In this document: positions 52,018-60,037 of the stretch, piece by piece
Layout: each line of letters opens with the position of its first letter
Position numbering within the stretch: position 1 is the first letter of the stretch
Source of the DNA: Streptomyces venezuelae
Lineage (GTDB): Bacteria; Actinomycetota; Actinomycetes; Streptomycetales; Streptomycetaceae
Direction: 5' to 3'
Assembly: GCF_008642335.1 (NCBI RefSeq)
Contig: NZ_CP029191.1
Location: forward strand, 3,410,001-3,474,000
DNA: 64,000 nt
Notes under the pieces: model-generated
The model's database searches: none
What the model was told of the DNA's origin: nothing
What the model saw: only the letters and a program-made list of their open reading frames with translations
Program-made: the position numbers and the translations under genes

Positions 52018-54996
52018 ATGGTCGATGTACCGCGAGTACCGGAGCAGCGGCGTCCGGCCTCGGGGAACACCCCCGAGGGGCGGACCGAGGGGCATCCCCC
52101 CGAGGTACCGGCGTCGCGCTTCAGCGTGCTCGGACCGGTGCGCGCGTGGCTCGGCCCGGACCAGCTCAACACCGGTTCGCCCCAGCAGAGGGCGCTGCTC
52201 GCGGCCCTGCTGCTGCGGGACGGCCGTACGGCCACGGCCTCGGAGCTGATCGACGCCCTGTGGGGCGAGGAGCCGCCGTCGCAGGCCCTGGCGGCGGTGC
52301 GTACGTACGCGTCCCGGCTCCGCAAGGTGCTGCCTCCGGGCGTCCTCGTCAGCGAGTCCGGGGGGTACGCGGTCCAGGTCGCCGACGGCGCACTCGACCT
52401 CGCCGTGGCGGAGGACCTGTGGTCGGCGGCGGAGAAGGCCCGCGGCGCGGGTGATCTCTGCCAGGCGCGGACGCTGGTGAACAAGGCGCTCGGCCTCTGG
52501 GACGGCGAACCCCTCGCCAACGTCCCGGGTCCGTACGCGGACACGCAGCGCACCCGCCTCGACGAGTGGCGCCTCCAGCTCCTGGAGACCCGCCTGGACA
52601 TGGACCTGGAACAGGGCTGCCACGCGGAGGCCGTCTCGGAGCTGACGGCTCTGACCGCGGCGCACCCGCTGCGGGAGCGGCTGCGCGAGCTGCTGATGCT
52701 GGCGCTCTACCGCAGCGGGCGCCAGGCGGAGGCCCTCGCGGTCTACGCGGACACGCGCCGTCTGCTCGCCGACGAGCTCGGCGTCGACCCGAGGCCCGGC
52801 CTCAAGGAGCTCCAGCAGCGCATCCTCCAGGCCGACCCCGGCCTCGCGGAGCCGTCCACGCCCGCGCAGGAACCGGCGACGACGGTGGTGCGCCCCGCGC
52901 AGCTCCCGGCGACGGTCCCCGACTTCACGGGCCGCGCGTCCTTCGTCGACGAACTCAGCGACATCCTGTCGACCGCCGAGGGCCGCGTGATGGCGGTCTC
53001 CGCGCTCGCGGGCATCGGCGGCGTCGGCAAGACGACCCTCGCGGTGCATGTCGCTCATGTGGCGCGCGCCCACTTCCCCGACGGCCAGCTGTACGTGGAC
53101 CTCCAGGGCGCGGGCGCACGCGTCGCCGAGCCGGAGACGGTCCTCGGCGCGTTCCTGCGCGCCCTCGGCACGGCCGACTCGGCGATCCCGGACTCCCTGG
53201 AGGAGCGGGCCGCGCTGTACCGGTCGGTCCTCGACGGCCGCCGGGTCCTCGTCCTCCTCGACAACGCGCGCGACGCGGCGCAGGTCCGGCCGCTGCTGCC
53301 CGGCATGGAGGGCTGCGCGGCGCTGGTCACGAGCCGTGTCCGCATGGTCGACCTGGCGGGCGCGCACCTCGTGGACCTGGACGTGATGTCCCCCGAGGAG
53401 GCGCTGCTCCTCTTCACCCGCATCGTCGGCGAGGAGCGGGTCACCGCGGAGCGGGAGGCGGCGCTCGACGTGGTGGCGGCGTGCGGGTTCCTGCCGCTCG
53501 CCATCCGCATCGCGGCGTCCCGGCTCGCGGCGCGCCGCACGTGGACGGTCTCCACGCTCGCGGCGAAGCTGGCGGACGAGCGGCGGCGTCTGGACGAGCT
53601 CCAGGCGGGCGACCTCGCGGTCAAGGCGACGTTCGAACTCGGCTACGGCCAGCTGGAGCCGGCCCAGGCCCGCGCCTTCCGCCTCCTCGGCCTGGCGGAC
53701 GGCCCCGACCTGTCCCTCGCGGCGGCCGCGGCGGTCCTGGACCTCCCCCTGGACGAGACCGAGGACGTCCTGGAGTCCCTGGTCGACACGTCCCTGGTCG
53801 AATCCGCGGCACCGGGCCGCTACCGCTACCACGATCTCGTACGCCTCTACGCCCGCGCCTGCGCCGAACGCGACGAACAGCCCCCCGGCGAGCGGGACGC
53901 GGCGATGTCCCGCCTCCTCGACTTCTACCTGGCCTCCGCGGCCCGGGTCTACGCGATCGAACGCCCCGGCGACCGCACGGTGGACCACCTGGAGCCCACG
54001 GAACACGCGGGCCAGGACTTCACCGACGACACGAAGGCCCTGGACTGGCTGCACTCCGAGGCGGCGTGCATCCTGGCGTGCGTGCAGCAGTCGCTGGGGG
54101 CGGGGATGCTGCGGCGGGCGGTCTCGCTGCTGCTGGCCTCCAAGGACCTCGCCGAGTCCGGCGCCAGCTCGCTGCGGTACGAGTCGGTCACCTGCGCGGC
54201 GCGCGACGCGGCGGCCGCGCTGGGCGACTCCCTCGCCGAGGGACAGGCCCGGGTCGCCCTCGCCCAAGTCCTCAGCAAGGTCGGCCACTTCGACAGGGCG
54301 TCGGAGGAACTGGCCCGCGGCGTGGAGCTCGGCTCCGTGTCCAAGGATCCGTGGACCATAAGCAACGCGTTGAACGAGCAGGGCATCATCGCGTACTGCG
54401 TCAACCAGCAGGCCGCGAGCGAGGCCTATCTGCACAAGGCCGTCGAGGCGTTCCGCGCGGACGCCAACCGGGCCGGCGAGGCCAGCGCCCTGTGCAATCT
54501 GTCGCGCGTGCTCGCCGCGAACGGCCGGACGCCGCAGGCCATCGACCTCGCCCGGCAGGGCATGTCCATCTACGACGACCTGGGCTACAACTTCCGGCTC
54601 GCCAACGCCCGGAGCGCGCTGGGCATCGCCCTCAGCGACGCCGGTCAGCACACGGAGGCGCTGGTCGAACTCAACGAAGCCCTGCGGGTGTTCGCCGAGG
54701 TCCGCCAGCGCCTGTGGGAGGGGACGACGCACTTCCGCATCGCCCAGGTGCACCTCTCGGCCCGCCGCCCGGCCCAGGCGGCGCAACATGCGGAGCAGGC
54801 GCTCAGCACCGGCTGTGTCGGAGGGGACTGGATGCGTGCAAACGCTCTGACCCTTTTGGGCAGGTCTCTCGACACCATCGGGCAGGTCGACCGTGCGCGC
54901 GCCTGCTGGCGTGAGGCCCTCACCATCTACGAGGCTTCAAGGGCCCCCGAAGCCGAAGAGGTCAGGGCGCTCCTCGCCCCGGTGGCCGCGGCCTAG
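52018..54996 (+). CDS. afsR: AfsR, SARP-type global regulator of secondary metabolism
   Basis: A 992-residue regulator, matching the 993-residue S. coelicolor AfsR. Order: SARP winged helix (about 35-110, FSVLGPVRAWLGPDQL), bacterial transcriptional activation domain (120-280), NB-ARC ATPase with GIGGVGKTTLA (about 330-340) and C-terminal TPRs (700-980). In S. coelicolor AfsK phosphorylates AfsR, which then activates afsS and so antibiotic production. ATG 52018 follows AGGGGGAG. The next gene is afsS and an AfsR-type box stands in front of it. The upstream 258 bases carry imperfect GGCTGCGG repeats. Confidence 0.95.
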   Translation: MVDVPRVPEQRRPASGNTPEGRTEGHPPEVPASRFSVLGPVRAWLGPDQLNTGSPQQRALLAALLLRDGRTATASELIDALWGEEPPSQALAAVRTYASRLRKVLPPGVLVSESGGYAVQVADGALDLAVAEDLWSAAEKARGAGDLCQARTLVNKALGLWDGEPLANVPGPYADTQRTRLDEWRLQLLETRLDMDLEQGCHAEAVSELTALTAAHPLRERLRELLMLALYRSGRQAEALAVYADTRRLLADELGVDPRPGLKELQQRILQADPGLAEPSTPAQEPATTVVRPAQLPATVPDFTGRASFVDELSDILSTAEGRVMAVSALAGIGGVGKTTLAVHVAHVARAHFPDGQLYVDLQGAGARVAEPETVLGAFLRALGTADSAIPDSLEERAALYRSVLDGRRVLVLLDNARDAAQVRPLLPGMEGCAALVTSRVRMVDLAGAHLVDLDVMSPEEALLLFTRIVGEERVTAEREAALDVVAACGFLPLAIRIAASRLAARRTWTVSTLAAKLADERRRLDELQAGDLAVKATFELGYGQLEPAQARAFRLLGLADGPDLSLAAAAAVLDLPLDETEDVLESLVDTSLVESAAPGRYRYHDLVRLYARACAERDEQPPGERDAAMSRLLDFYLASAARVYAIERPGDRTVDHLEPTEHAGQDFTDDTKALDWLHSEAACILACVQQSLGAGMLRRAVSLLLASKDLAESGASSLRYESVTCAARDAAAALGDSLAEGQARVALAQVLSKVGHFDRASEELARGVELGSVSKDPWTISNALNEQGIIAYCVNQQAASEAYLHKAVEAFRADANRAGEASALCNLSRVLAANGRTPQAIDLARQGMSIYDDLGYNFRLANARSALGIALSDAGQHTEALVELNEALRVFAEVRQRLWEGTTHFRIAQVHLSARRPAQAAQHAEQALSTGCVGGDWMRANALTLLGRSLDTIGQVDRARACWREALTIYEASRAPEAEEVRALLAPVAAA

Positions 54997-55051
54997 GTCT
55001 GGGCCGGAAGTTCCGCCCACCCCCGCCGGCCCGGCCGGCCCCGCCCGTAGG

Positions 55052-55069
55052 CGTTCATCGAACGTTTAT
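55052..55069 (+). promoter_or_regulatory. AfsR box in the afsS promoter
   Basis: Two direct heptamers, CGTTCAT (55052-55058) and CGTTTAT (55063-55069), start 11 bases apart, the helical spacing used by SARP proteins. In S. coelicolor AfsR binds repeats of this kind overlapping the afsS -35 region. The distance to the afsS start (173 bases) implies a long leader. Confidence 0.8.
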
Positions 55070-55155
55070 GGGCGGCTGCCACTCTCTACTCACGATCCGT
55101 CGCGTCGGGGGGCAGACGGGTCGCTTGGGGCCCCACAGATAGGGTGAGCGGCCCA

Positions 55156-55203
55156 AGAACGCCCGTTCGGCGACCCTCGGGGGAGTTGCCGAACGGGCGT
55201 TCT
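55156..55203 (+). promoter_or_regulatory. 16-bp stem-loop in the afsS leader
   Basis: A perfect stem, AGAACGCCCGTTCGGC / GCCGAACGGGCGTTCT, with a 16-base loop, 38 bases before the afsS start and downstream of the AfsR box. It has terminator strength but no U-tract. It may end afsR read-through or control afsS. Confidence 0.7.
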
Positions 55204-55241
55204 GCCCCAGCGAACCGTCAGAACTCAGGAGGTTGTCCGCC

Positions 55242-55424
55242 ATGAGCGACGCCACGAGGAACCAGAACATCACCACCATGGGTGACGGCCACATTCCCGC
55301 GCCGCCGAAGGACGGCGGCGCCACCACGCAGGGCGACGGGCACATCCCCGCGCCTCCCAAGGACGGCGGCGCCACCACGCAGGGCGACGGGCACATCCCC
55401 GCCCCTCCCGCCAAGGACGCCTAA
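55242..55424 (+). CDS. afsS: AfsS, small activator of antibiotic production
   Basis: A 60-residue protein with the AfsS hallmark: the unit TxGDGHIPAPPKDGGAT repeated (GDGHIPAPP at about 18, 35 and 52). AfsS acts downstream of AfsR by an unresolved mechanism. It has no signal peptide and no predicted fold. ATG 55242 has AGGAGG with an eight-base spacer; TTG 55233 would abut the ribosome site and is rejected. The repeats are nearly identical at DNA level (51-base period). Confidence 0.93.
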   Translation: MSDATRNQNITTMGDGHIPAPPKDGGATTQGDGHIPAPPKDGGATTQGDGHIPAPPAKDA

Positions 55425-55444
55425 AGACTTTTTTCCCGACGGGG

Positions 55445-55485
55445 GTCGGCCGCGGCGGCGCGGAGGGGGAGCCGTCGCGGCCGAC
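55445..55485 (+). terminator. terminator after afsS
   Basis: GTCGGCCGCG / CGCGGCCGAC, ten base pairs, preceded by a run of six T just after the stop codon. Confidence 0.6.
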
Positions 55486-55620
55486 GCATGTCCGGTCGGA
55501 CACGGGGCACAGGCCAGGCAGATGGCGCCGCGCCCGAACGATCAGCGGAATCGAACATTCAGCCGCACCCCTCGCTAGGGTCACGTGGCGTTGGATGTCC
55601 GCCTCTTCAGAGGAGCAGGA

Positions 55621-55788
55621 ATGACACGTACCAAGAAGGTCTTCGTCGCTTTGGCCTTAGCTGCCGCCACGGCTGGTGCAGCAGCGTCTCCGGCACTCGC
55701 CGACAGCCACATACCGGCTCCGCCGCGGGACGGTCACACCGCCTCCGTCCAGGGCGACAGCCACATCCCCTCGCCGCCGGGGAACTGA
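55621..55788 (+). CDS. secreted peptide with AfsS-type HIP motifs
   Basis: A 55-residue protein. Residues 1-27 are a clear Sec signal peptide (MTRTKKVFVALALAAATAG, cleavage after ALA). The mature 28 residues begin DSHIPAPPRDGHT and end GDSHIPSPPGN, two copies of the motif that defines AfsS. ATG 55621 has AGGAGCAGGA upstream. Leu13 is a TTA codon, so translation should need bldA. A TAGGGT -10-like element lies 45 bases upstream. It has its own terminator. I know of no function; an extracellular counterpart or competitor of AfsS is a hypothesis. Confidence 0.8.
   Translation: MTRTKKVFVALALAAATAGAAASPALADSHIPAPPRDGHTASVQGDSHIPSPPGN
55657..55659 (+). promoter_or_regulatory. rare TTA codon in the HIP peptide
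   Basis: Codon 13, within the signal peptide, is TTA. The only one seen in the right-hand part of the window. Confidence 0.75.
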
Positions 55789-55792
55789 CGGA

Positions 55793-55835
55793 CGGCCGCC
55801 GCCGAGGCGTGGGGCGCCGGTGTCGGCGGCGGCCG
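55793..55835 (+). terminator. terminator after the HIP peptide gene
   Basis: A perfect 13-base-pair stem (CGGCCGCCGCCGA / TCGGCGGCGGCCG) with a 17-base loop starting five bases after the stop codon. Confidence 0.75.
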
Positions 55836-56246
55836 CGGTGTGCGCGCCGGCGTCGCGGCTCCCCTCCACGTACCGGTGCGCACACGCGCCCCCACGGCAC
55901 CGGGGCACGCGGGAGTGAGCCCCGGTTGGACAGGCCGCAAGGGCGTGGGCCGGGGCTGTGCGAGGTCGGCGGTACGGCCCCGGCCGCGGGTCACTGGGAC
56001 GACCCTGCTGGTCCGGGGTCTCGGGACCGAAGAGCGATGGACACGACGAGCGATGGTCACTCGCGAGGAGCGCCACCGCAGGGTCTCCTCCCTTGTGAGG
56101 CTAGGCCCGCCCCGCCCCCGACGGAACCCACGGCACCGCACCAGGGTTCCTGCGGCAACCGACGTAGGGAAGAGCTCCCTTGTGCGACGGACCCGGCCGC
56201 GAATATCCGTGGACACGCCCGCCCCGCGCAGCGAATAGTGCCGCCC
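55836..56246 (+). other. 411-base intergenic stretch, no gene seen
   Basis: Open frames here (for example 55840-56238) have the wrong codon composition: Arg/Pro-rich with no ribosome site and no recognisable domain. No repeat or operator of the local regulon was seen. Confidence 0.5.
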
Positions 56247-56642
56247 ATGACTTCTCTCGTGCGTCACCTCACGTTCGATGCCCACGACGCCTACCGCCAG
56301 GGGGCCTTCTGGGCCGAGGTCCTCGGCGGACGCCTCTCCGACGACGACTCTCCCGGCGACCCGGAGGCCCTGGTGGAGGCCGACGGCATCGCCCTGCTCT
56401 TCGTGACCGTGCCGGACGCCAAGTCCGTCAAGAACCGGCTGCACGTCGACCTCCAGCCGCAGGACCGCACCCGCGACGAGGAGGTCGAGCGGCTCCTCGC
56501 GCTCGGCGCGAAGCTGCACGAGGACCACCGCAGGCCGAACGGCCGCGGCTGGGTCACCCTCACCGACCTGGAGGGCAACGAGTTCTGCGTGGAGTGCGGA
56601 GCCGCCGAGCGCGAGGCCCTGATCGCCGCCGGCGCCAGCTAG
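56247..56642 (+). CDS. VOC-superfamily (glyoxalase-like) protein
   Basis: A 131-residue single vicinal-oxygen-chelate module with a paired beta-alpha-beta-beta-beta layout: LTFDAHDAYRQGAFWAEVLGG at the N-terminus and LTDLEGNEFCVECG at the C-terminus, the Glu of which would bind metal. The ribosome site of ATG 56247 is weak. Members range from glyoxalases to antibiotic-binding proteins. It stands between the afsS region and the FadD3-like gene (convergent). Confidence 0.82.
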   Translation: MTSLVRHLTFDAHDAYRQGAFWAEVLGGRLSDDDSPGDPEALVEADGIALLFVTVPDAKSVKNRLHVDLQPQDRTRDEEVERLLALGAKLHEDHRRPNGRGWVTLTDLEGNEFCVECGAAEREALIAAGAS

Positions 56643-56657
56643 CCGCGGCCCTGCCCC

Positions 56658-58256
56658 TCAGCTCCCCCTCAGCTCCCCCTTCACCACCTTCCCGCTCGCG
56701 TTCCTCGGCAGCTCCGTCACGAACTCGACGGTCCTCGGCACCTTGTAGTTCGCCATCTCACGCCGCGCCCACGCGATCAGGTCGTCCGCCGTGACCACGG
56801 ATCCGGGGCGCCGCACCACGTACGCCTTGCCGACCTCGCCGAGCCTCGGGTCGGGCACCCCGATCACCGCGACGTCGGCGACGGCCGGGTGCACGCCGAG
56901 GAGCTGCTCTATCTCGGCGGGGTAGGCGTTGAACCCGCCGACGATGAACATGTCCTTGATGCGGTCCGTGATGCGGAGGTTGCCCGCCGTGTCGAGGACG
57001 CCGACGTCGCCCGTCCGCAGCCAGCCGTCGGGCGTCAGGCACCGTGCCGTCTCCTCCGGGTCCTCGAAGTAGCCCCGCATGACGTGGTGGCCGCGGACGA
57101 GCACTTCGCCGGGGTGGCCCGGCGGGAGCGGTTCGCCGCCGGGGGCCGCCACCCGTACCTCCGTGTCGGGGATGGCCCGGCCCGACGTCGCCGCGATGAC
57201 GTCGACCGGGTCGCCCCGTCGGCACATCGTGACGATGCCGCTCGCCTCCGAAAGGCCGTACGCCGTGAGGACGGTGGCGATGCGCAGCTCCGCCCGCAGC
57301 CGTTCCACGAGCTGCAGCGGCACCACCGCCGCGCCGGTCACGACGAGCCGCAGCGCGGAGAGGTCGTGCTGGTCGCGGGACGGGTGGTCGAGGATCGACT
57401 GGTGCAGGGTGGGCGGGCCCGGCAGGACGGAGATGCGTTCGGCGGCGACGTTGGCGAGGACCGTGTCCACGTTGAAGACCGGCTGCGGCACCATCGTCGC
57501 GCCCCGCATCAGGCACGCGATGATCCCCGCCTTGTAGCCGAAGGTGTGGAAGAACGGGTTCACGATCAGATAGCGGTCGCCCTCGCGCAACCCGGCCAGG
57601 TCGCTCCATATGTCGTAGCAGCGCAGGGTCTGGGCGTGGGTGATGACGGCGCCCTTGGGGCGGCCGGTCGTGCCCGAGGTGAAGACGATGTCGGAGGGCG
57701 CGGAGCCCTCGACGGACGCCGCGCGCGTACGGACCGCGTCCGCCGACACCCTGTCGCCGCTCGCCAGGAAGTCCTTCCAGGTGCGGAAGTCCTGCGGCGC
57801 GTCGTCGGCGAGCACGACGACCTGCTCCAGGTGCGGCAGCCCCGGCAGCGGTCCTTCGCCCGGCCCGTCGGCGGCGGCGCGGCGCAGCGAGGCGACGTAC
57901 GACGTACCGAGGAACGTGCCCGTGACGAAGAGGACCTTGGCGCGGCTGCGGGCGAGGACGTACGCCGCCTCCGTGCCCTTGAAGCGGGTGTTGAGGGGGA
58001 CGAGGACCGCGCCCGCGCCGACGGCGCCGAGCGCGGAGACGATCCAGTCGAGGGTGTTCGGCGCCCAGACGGCGACGCGGTCGCCGGGCTCGACGCCGTT
58101 GGCCATGCAGGCGGCCGCCGCGTGCTCGACGCGCTCGCCCAGTTCCGCGTACGAGATGCGGGTGCGGCCCTCGACGACCGCCTCCCGCGTGCCGTACCGC
58201 TCGGCGGCCGCCCGTACGAGTCCCGGGATGCTGCCCCACTCCAGGTCGCCGCGCAT
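56658..58256 (-). CDS. FadD3-like acyl-CoA synthetase
   Basis: A 532-residue AMP-forming CoA ligase. The phosphate loop is FTSGTTGRPKGAV, followed by NPFFHTFGYKAGI, TAYGLSEASG, DGWLRTGDVG and the catalytic lysine in NASGKVVKGELR. The FFHTFGYKAGI and LPGPPTLHQSILDHP segments closely resemble FadD3, the ligase that activates the last two steroid rings in actinobacteria. The substrate here may be a similar alicyclic propionate. ATG 58256 follows GGGAGAGG. Divergent from the thiolase gene with two operators between. Confidence 0.9.
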   Translation of the reverse strand: MRGDLEWGSIPGLVRAAAERYGTREAVVEGRTRISYAELGERVEHAAAACMANGVEPGDRVAVWAPNTLDWIVSALGAVGAGAVLVPLNTRFKGTEAAYVLARSRAKVLFVTGTFLGTSYVASLRRAAADGPGEGPLPGLPHLEQVVVLADDAPQDFRTWKDFLASGDRVSADAVRTRAASVEGSAPSDIVFTSGTTGRPKGAVITHAQTLRCYDIWSDLAGLREGDRYLIVNPFFHTFGYKAGIIACLMRGATMVPQPVFNVDTVLANVAAERISVLPGPPTLHQSILDHPSRDQHDLSALRLVVTGAAVVPLQLVERLRAELRIATVLTAYGLSEASGIVTMCRRGDPVDVIAATSGRAIPDTEVRVAAPGGEPLPPGHPGEVLVRGHHVMRGYFEDPEETARCLTPDGWLRTGDVGVLDTAGNLRITDRIKDMFIVGGFNAYPAEIEQLLGVHPAVADVAVIGVPDPRLGEVGKAYVVRRPGSVVTADDLIAWARREMANYKVPRTVEFVTELPRNASGKVVKGELRGS

Positions 58257-58277
58257 CGCATGCACCTCTCCCGCTAG

Positions 58278-58292
58278 CTGACTAACCGTCAG
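58278..58292. promoter_or_regulatory. degenerate operator CTGACTAACCGTCAG
   Basis: One mismatch from the palindrome (left arm), 22 bases before the ligase start. Confidence 0.6.
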
Positions 58293-58304
58293 ATTAGCTG
58301 TAGC

Positions 58305-58319
58305 CTGACGCGCTGTCAG
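58305..58319. promoter_or_regulatory. degenerate operator CTGACGCGCTGTCAG
   Basis: One mismatch from the palindrome (right arm), 42 bases before the thiolase start. Its centre is 27 bases from the site to its left. Confidence 0.6.
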
Positions 58320-58360
58320 CAGTGGTGACATGCTCGCGACCGGCGGAGGTGCCGTTGTCC

Positions 58361-59512
58361 ATGGCTTCACTCAAGGACGCCACAGCGATAGTGGGAATCG
58401 GCCAGACGCCGTTCGCGAAACAACTCCGGTCGACCGAGAAGGAGTTGGCGTGCCGGGCGATCGTCGCCGCGCTCGACGACGCCGGCATCGCGCCGTCCGA
58501 GGTCGACGCCTTCGCCTCGTACACGATGGAGGAGACCGACGAGGTCGAGGTCGCCAAGGCCGTCGGCGCGGGTGACGTCACCTTCTTCAGCAAGGTCGGC
58601 TACGGCGGCGGCGGTTCCTGCGCCACGGTCGGCCACCTCGCGTCCGCCATCGCCACCGGGCAGGCGAGCGTCGGCATCGCCTGGCGCTCCCGCAAACGCG
58701 GCAGCGGCCCGCGCCCCTGGAAGAACACCACGGTCCAACTCCCCACCCCGGCACAGTGGACGCGCCCCTTCGGCCTGCTCCGCCCCGCCGACGAGATCGC
58801 GATGCTCGCCCGCCGCCACATGCACGAGTACGGCACGACCCGCGACCACCTCTTCAACGTCGCCCTCGCCTGCCGCAACCGCGCCAACCAGAACCCGGCC
58901 GCGATGATGTACGAGCGTCCGCTGACCCGCGACATGTATATGACGTCCCGCTGGATCAGCGAACCGCTCTGCCTCTTCGACAACTGCCTGGAGACGGACG
59001 GCGCGCTGGCCTGCGTGATCGTCTCCGCCGAGCGGGCGCGCGACTGCCGCCGGAAGCCGGTGTACGTCCACTCCGTCGCGCAGGGGCTGCCCGCCCAGCA
59101 CCACGGCATGGTCAACTACTGGACGGACGACCCGCTCTCGGGCCCCGCATGGACGGCGGCCCGACACCTGTGGAAACAGGCGGACTTCGGCCCGCAGGAC
59201 GTCGACGTCGCCCAGATCTACGACGCGTTCACCCCGCTCATCCCGCTCTCCCTGGAGGGGTACGGCTTCTGCGACCGCGGCGAGGGCGGCGCGTTCACGG
59301 AGGGCGGCGCCCTGGAGAGCGGCGGCCGCCTCCCCATCAACACGGGCGGCGGCGGCCTCAGCGAGGCCTACGTCCACGGCTTCAACCTCATCAACGAGGG
59401 CGTGAAGCAGCTGCGTGGCACGAGCACGGCCCAGGTCCCGAACGCGACGACCTGCCTGGTGACGGCGGGCGAAGGCGTCCCGACCTCAGCGCTGCTCCTG
59501 AGGGCCCCGTAG
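58361..59512 (+). CDS. thiolase-like lipid-transfer protein (Ltp2 type)
   Basis: A 383-residue protein of the SCP-x/thiolase superfamily. GIGQTPFAK opens it, GGGGSCATVGHLASAIATG carries Cys87 at the usual nucleophile position, and INTGGGGLSEAYVHG is the C-terminal site. The usual thiolase CIGGG box is replaced by LVTAGEG. This pattern, with a DUF35 gene directly downstream, fits the aldolase-type Ltp2-DUF35 complexes of steroid side-chain cleavage. ATG 58361 follows GGAGG at ten bases; TTG 58355 is possible. Confidence 0.88.
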   Translation: MASLKDATAIVGIGQTPFAKQLRSTEKELACRAIVAALDDAGIAPSEVDAFASYTMEETDEVEVAKAVGAGDVTFFSKVGYGGGGSCATVGHLASAIATGQASVGIAWRSRKRGSGPRPWKNTTVQLPTPAQWTRPFGLLRPADEIAMLARRHMHEYGTTRDHLFNVALACRNRANQNPAAMMYERPLTRDMYMTSRWISEPLCLFDNCLETDGALACVIVSAERARDCRRKPVYVHSVAQGLPAQHHGMVNYWTDDPLSGPAWTAARHLWKQADFGPQDVDVAQIYDAFTPLIPLSLEGYGFCDRGEGGAFTEGGALESGGRLPINTGGGGLSEAYVHGFNLINEGVKQLRGTSTAQVPNATTCLVTAGEGVPTSALLLRAP

Positions 59513-59520
59513 GGGACCTT

Positions 59521-59542
59521 CAGGGGCGCGGGGAACTGCGCG
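59521..59542 (+). repeat. single arm of the GGGGCGCGGGGAACTGCGCG element
   Basis: An exact match to the 22-base outer arm of the palindromes at 29.5 kb, but without a partner arm, so it cannot form the hairpin. It is in the 69-base gap between the thiolase and DUF35 genes. Confidence 0.85.
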
Positions 59543-59581
59543 ACCAGCCACAACGAGCCCGCACTCGCGAGAGAAGAGACC

Positions 59582-60037
59582 ATGGCAGACGCGACGGCAA
59601 AAACGGAACCCCTCCTGACGCCCACGCAGGACGAAGACGGCGCCCCCTTCTGGGAGTACGCCGCCGCAGGCGAGCTACGGATACAAGCCTGCACCGCCTG
59701 CGGCGCCCTCCGTTTCCCCCCAAGACCCTGCTGCCCCCACTGCCAGTCCTTCGACAGCAATTGGCGCCGCATGAGCGGCAGAGGCCGCATCTGGTCGTAC
59801 GTCTTCCCCCACCCCCCGCTCCTCCCCGCCTACGCCGAACAGGCCCCCTACAACGCGATCATCGTCGAGCTCGCCGAAGCCCCGAGGATCCGCCTCGTCG
59901 GCAACCTCGTCGCCGCGCCCGACGCTCCCCTGAACTCGATCCCCCCGGAACGCCTCCGCATCGGCGCGAAGGTCCAGGTCGTCTTCGCCGAGGTCGCCGG
60001 AACCGTGGTCCCGCGCTGGGTCCTGGAGCGCCCATGA
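59582..60037 (+). CDS. DUF35 (zinc-ribbon / OB-fold) acyl-CoA partner protein
   Basis: A 151-residue protein. The zinc ribbon is CTACGALRFPPRPCCPHC (residues about 39-56) followed by an OB-fold (GRIWSYVFPHP... to the end). Such proteins bind acyl-CoA and pair with thiolase-like enzymes, as ChsH2 does with Ltp2. ATG 59582 follows AGAAGAG. It overlaps the next gene by ATGA. Confidence 0.9.
   Translation: MADATAKTEPLLTPTQDEDGAPFWEYAAAGELRIQACTACGALRFPPRPCCPHCQSFDSNWRRMSGRGRIWSYVFPHPPLLPAYAEQAPYNAIIVELAEAPRIRLVGNLVAAPDAPLNSIPPERLRIGAKVQVVFAEVAGTVVPRWVLERP

Noticed and set aside
51757..54789. A 1010-residue minus-strand frame
   Set aside because: Antisense to afsR, which has a full set of domains and a ribosome site. 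The antisense product is Arg/Gly-rich low complexity.
55233..55241. TTG start for afsS giving 63 residues, as reported for S. coelicolor
   Set aside because: The TTG directly abuts the AGGAGG ribosome site, leaving no spacer; ATG 55242 has ideal spacing.
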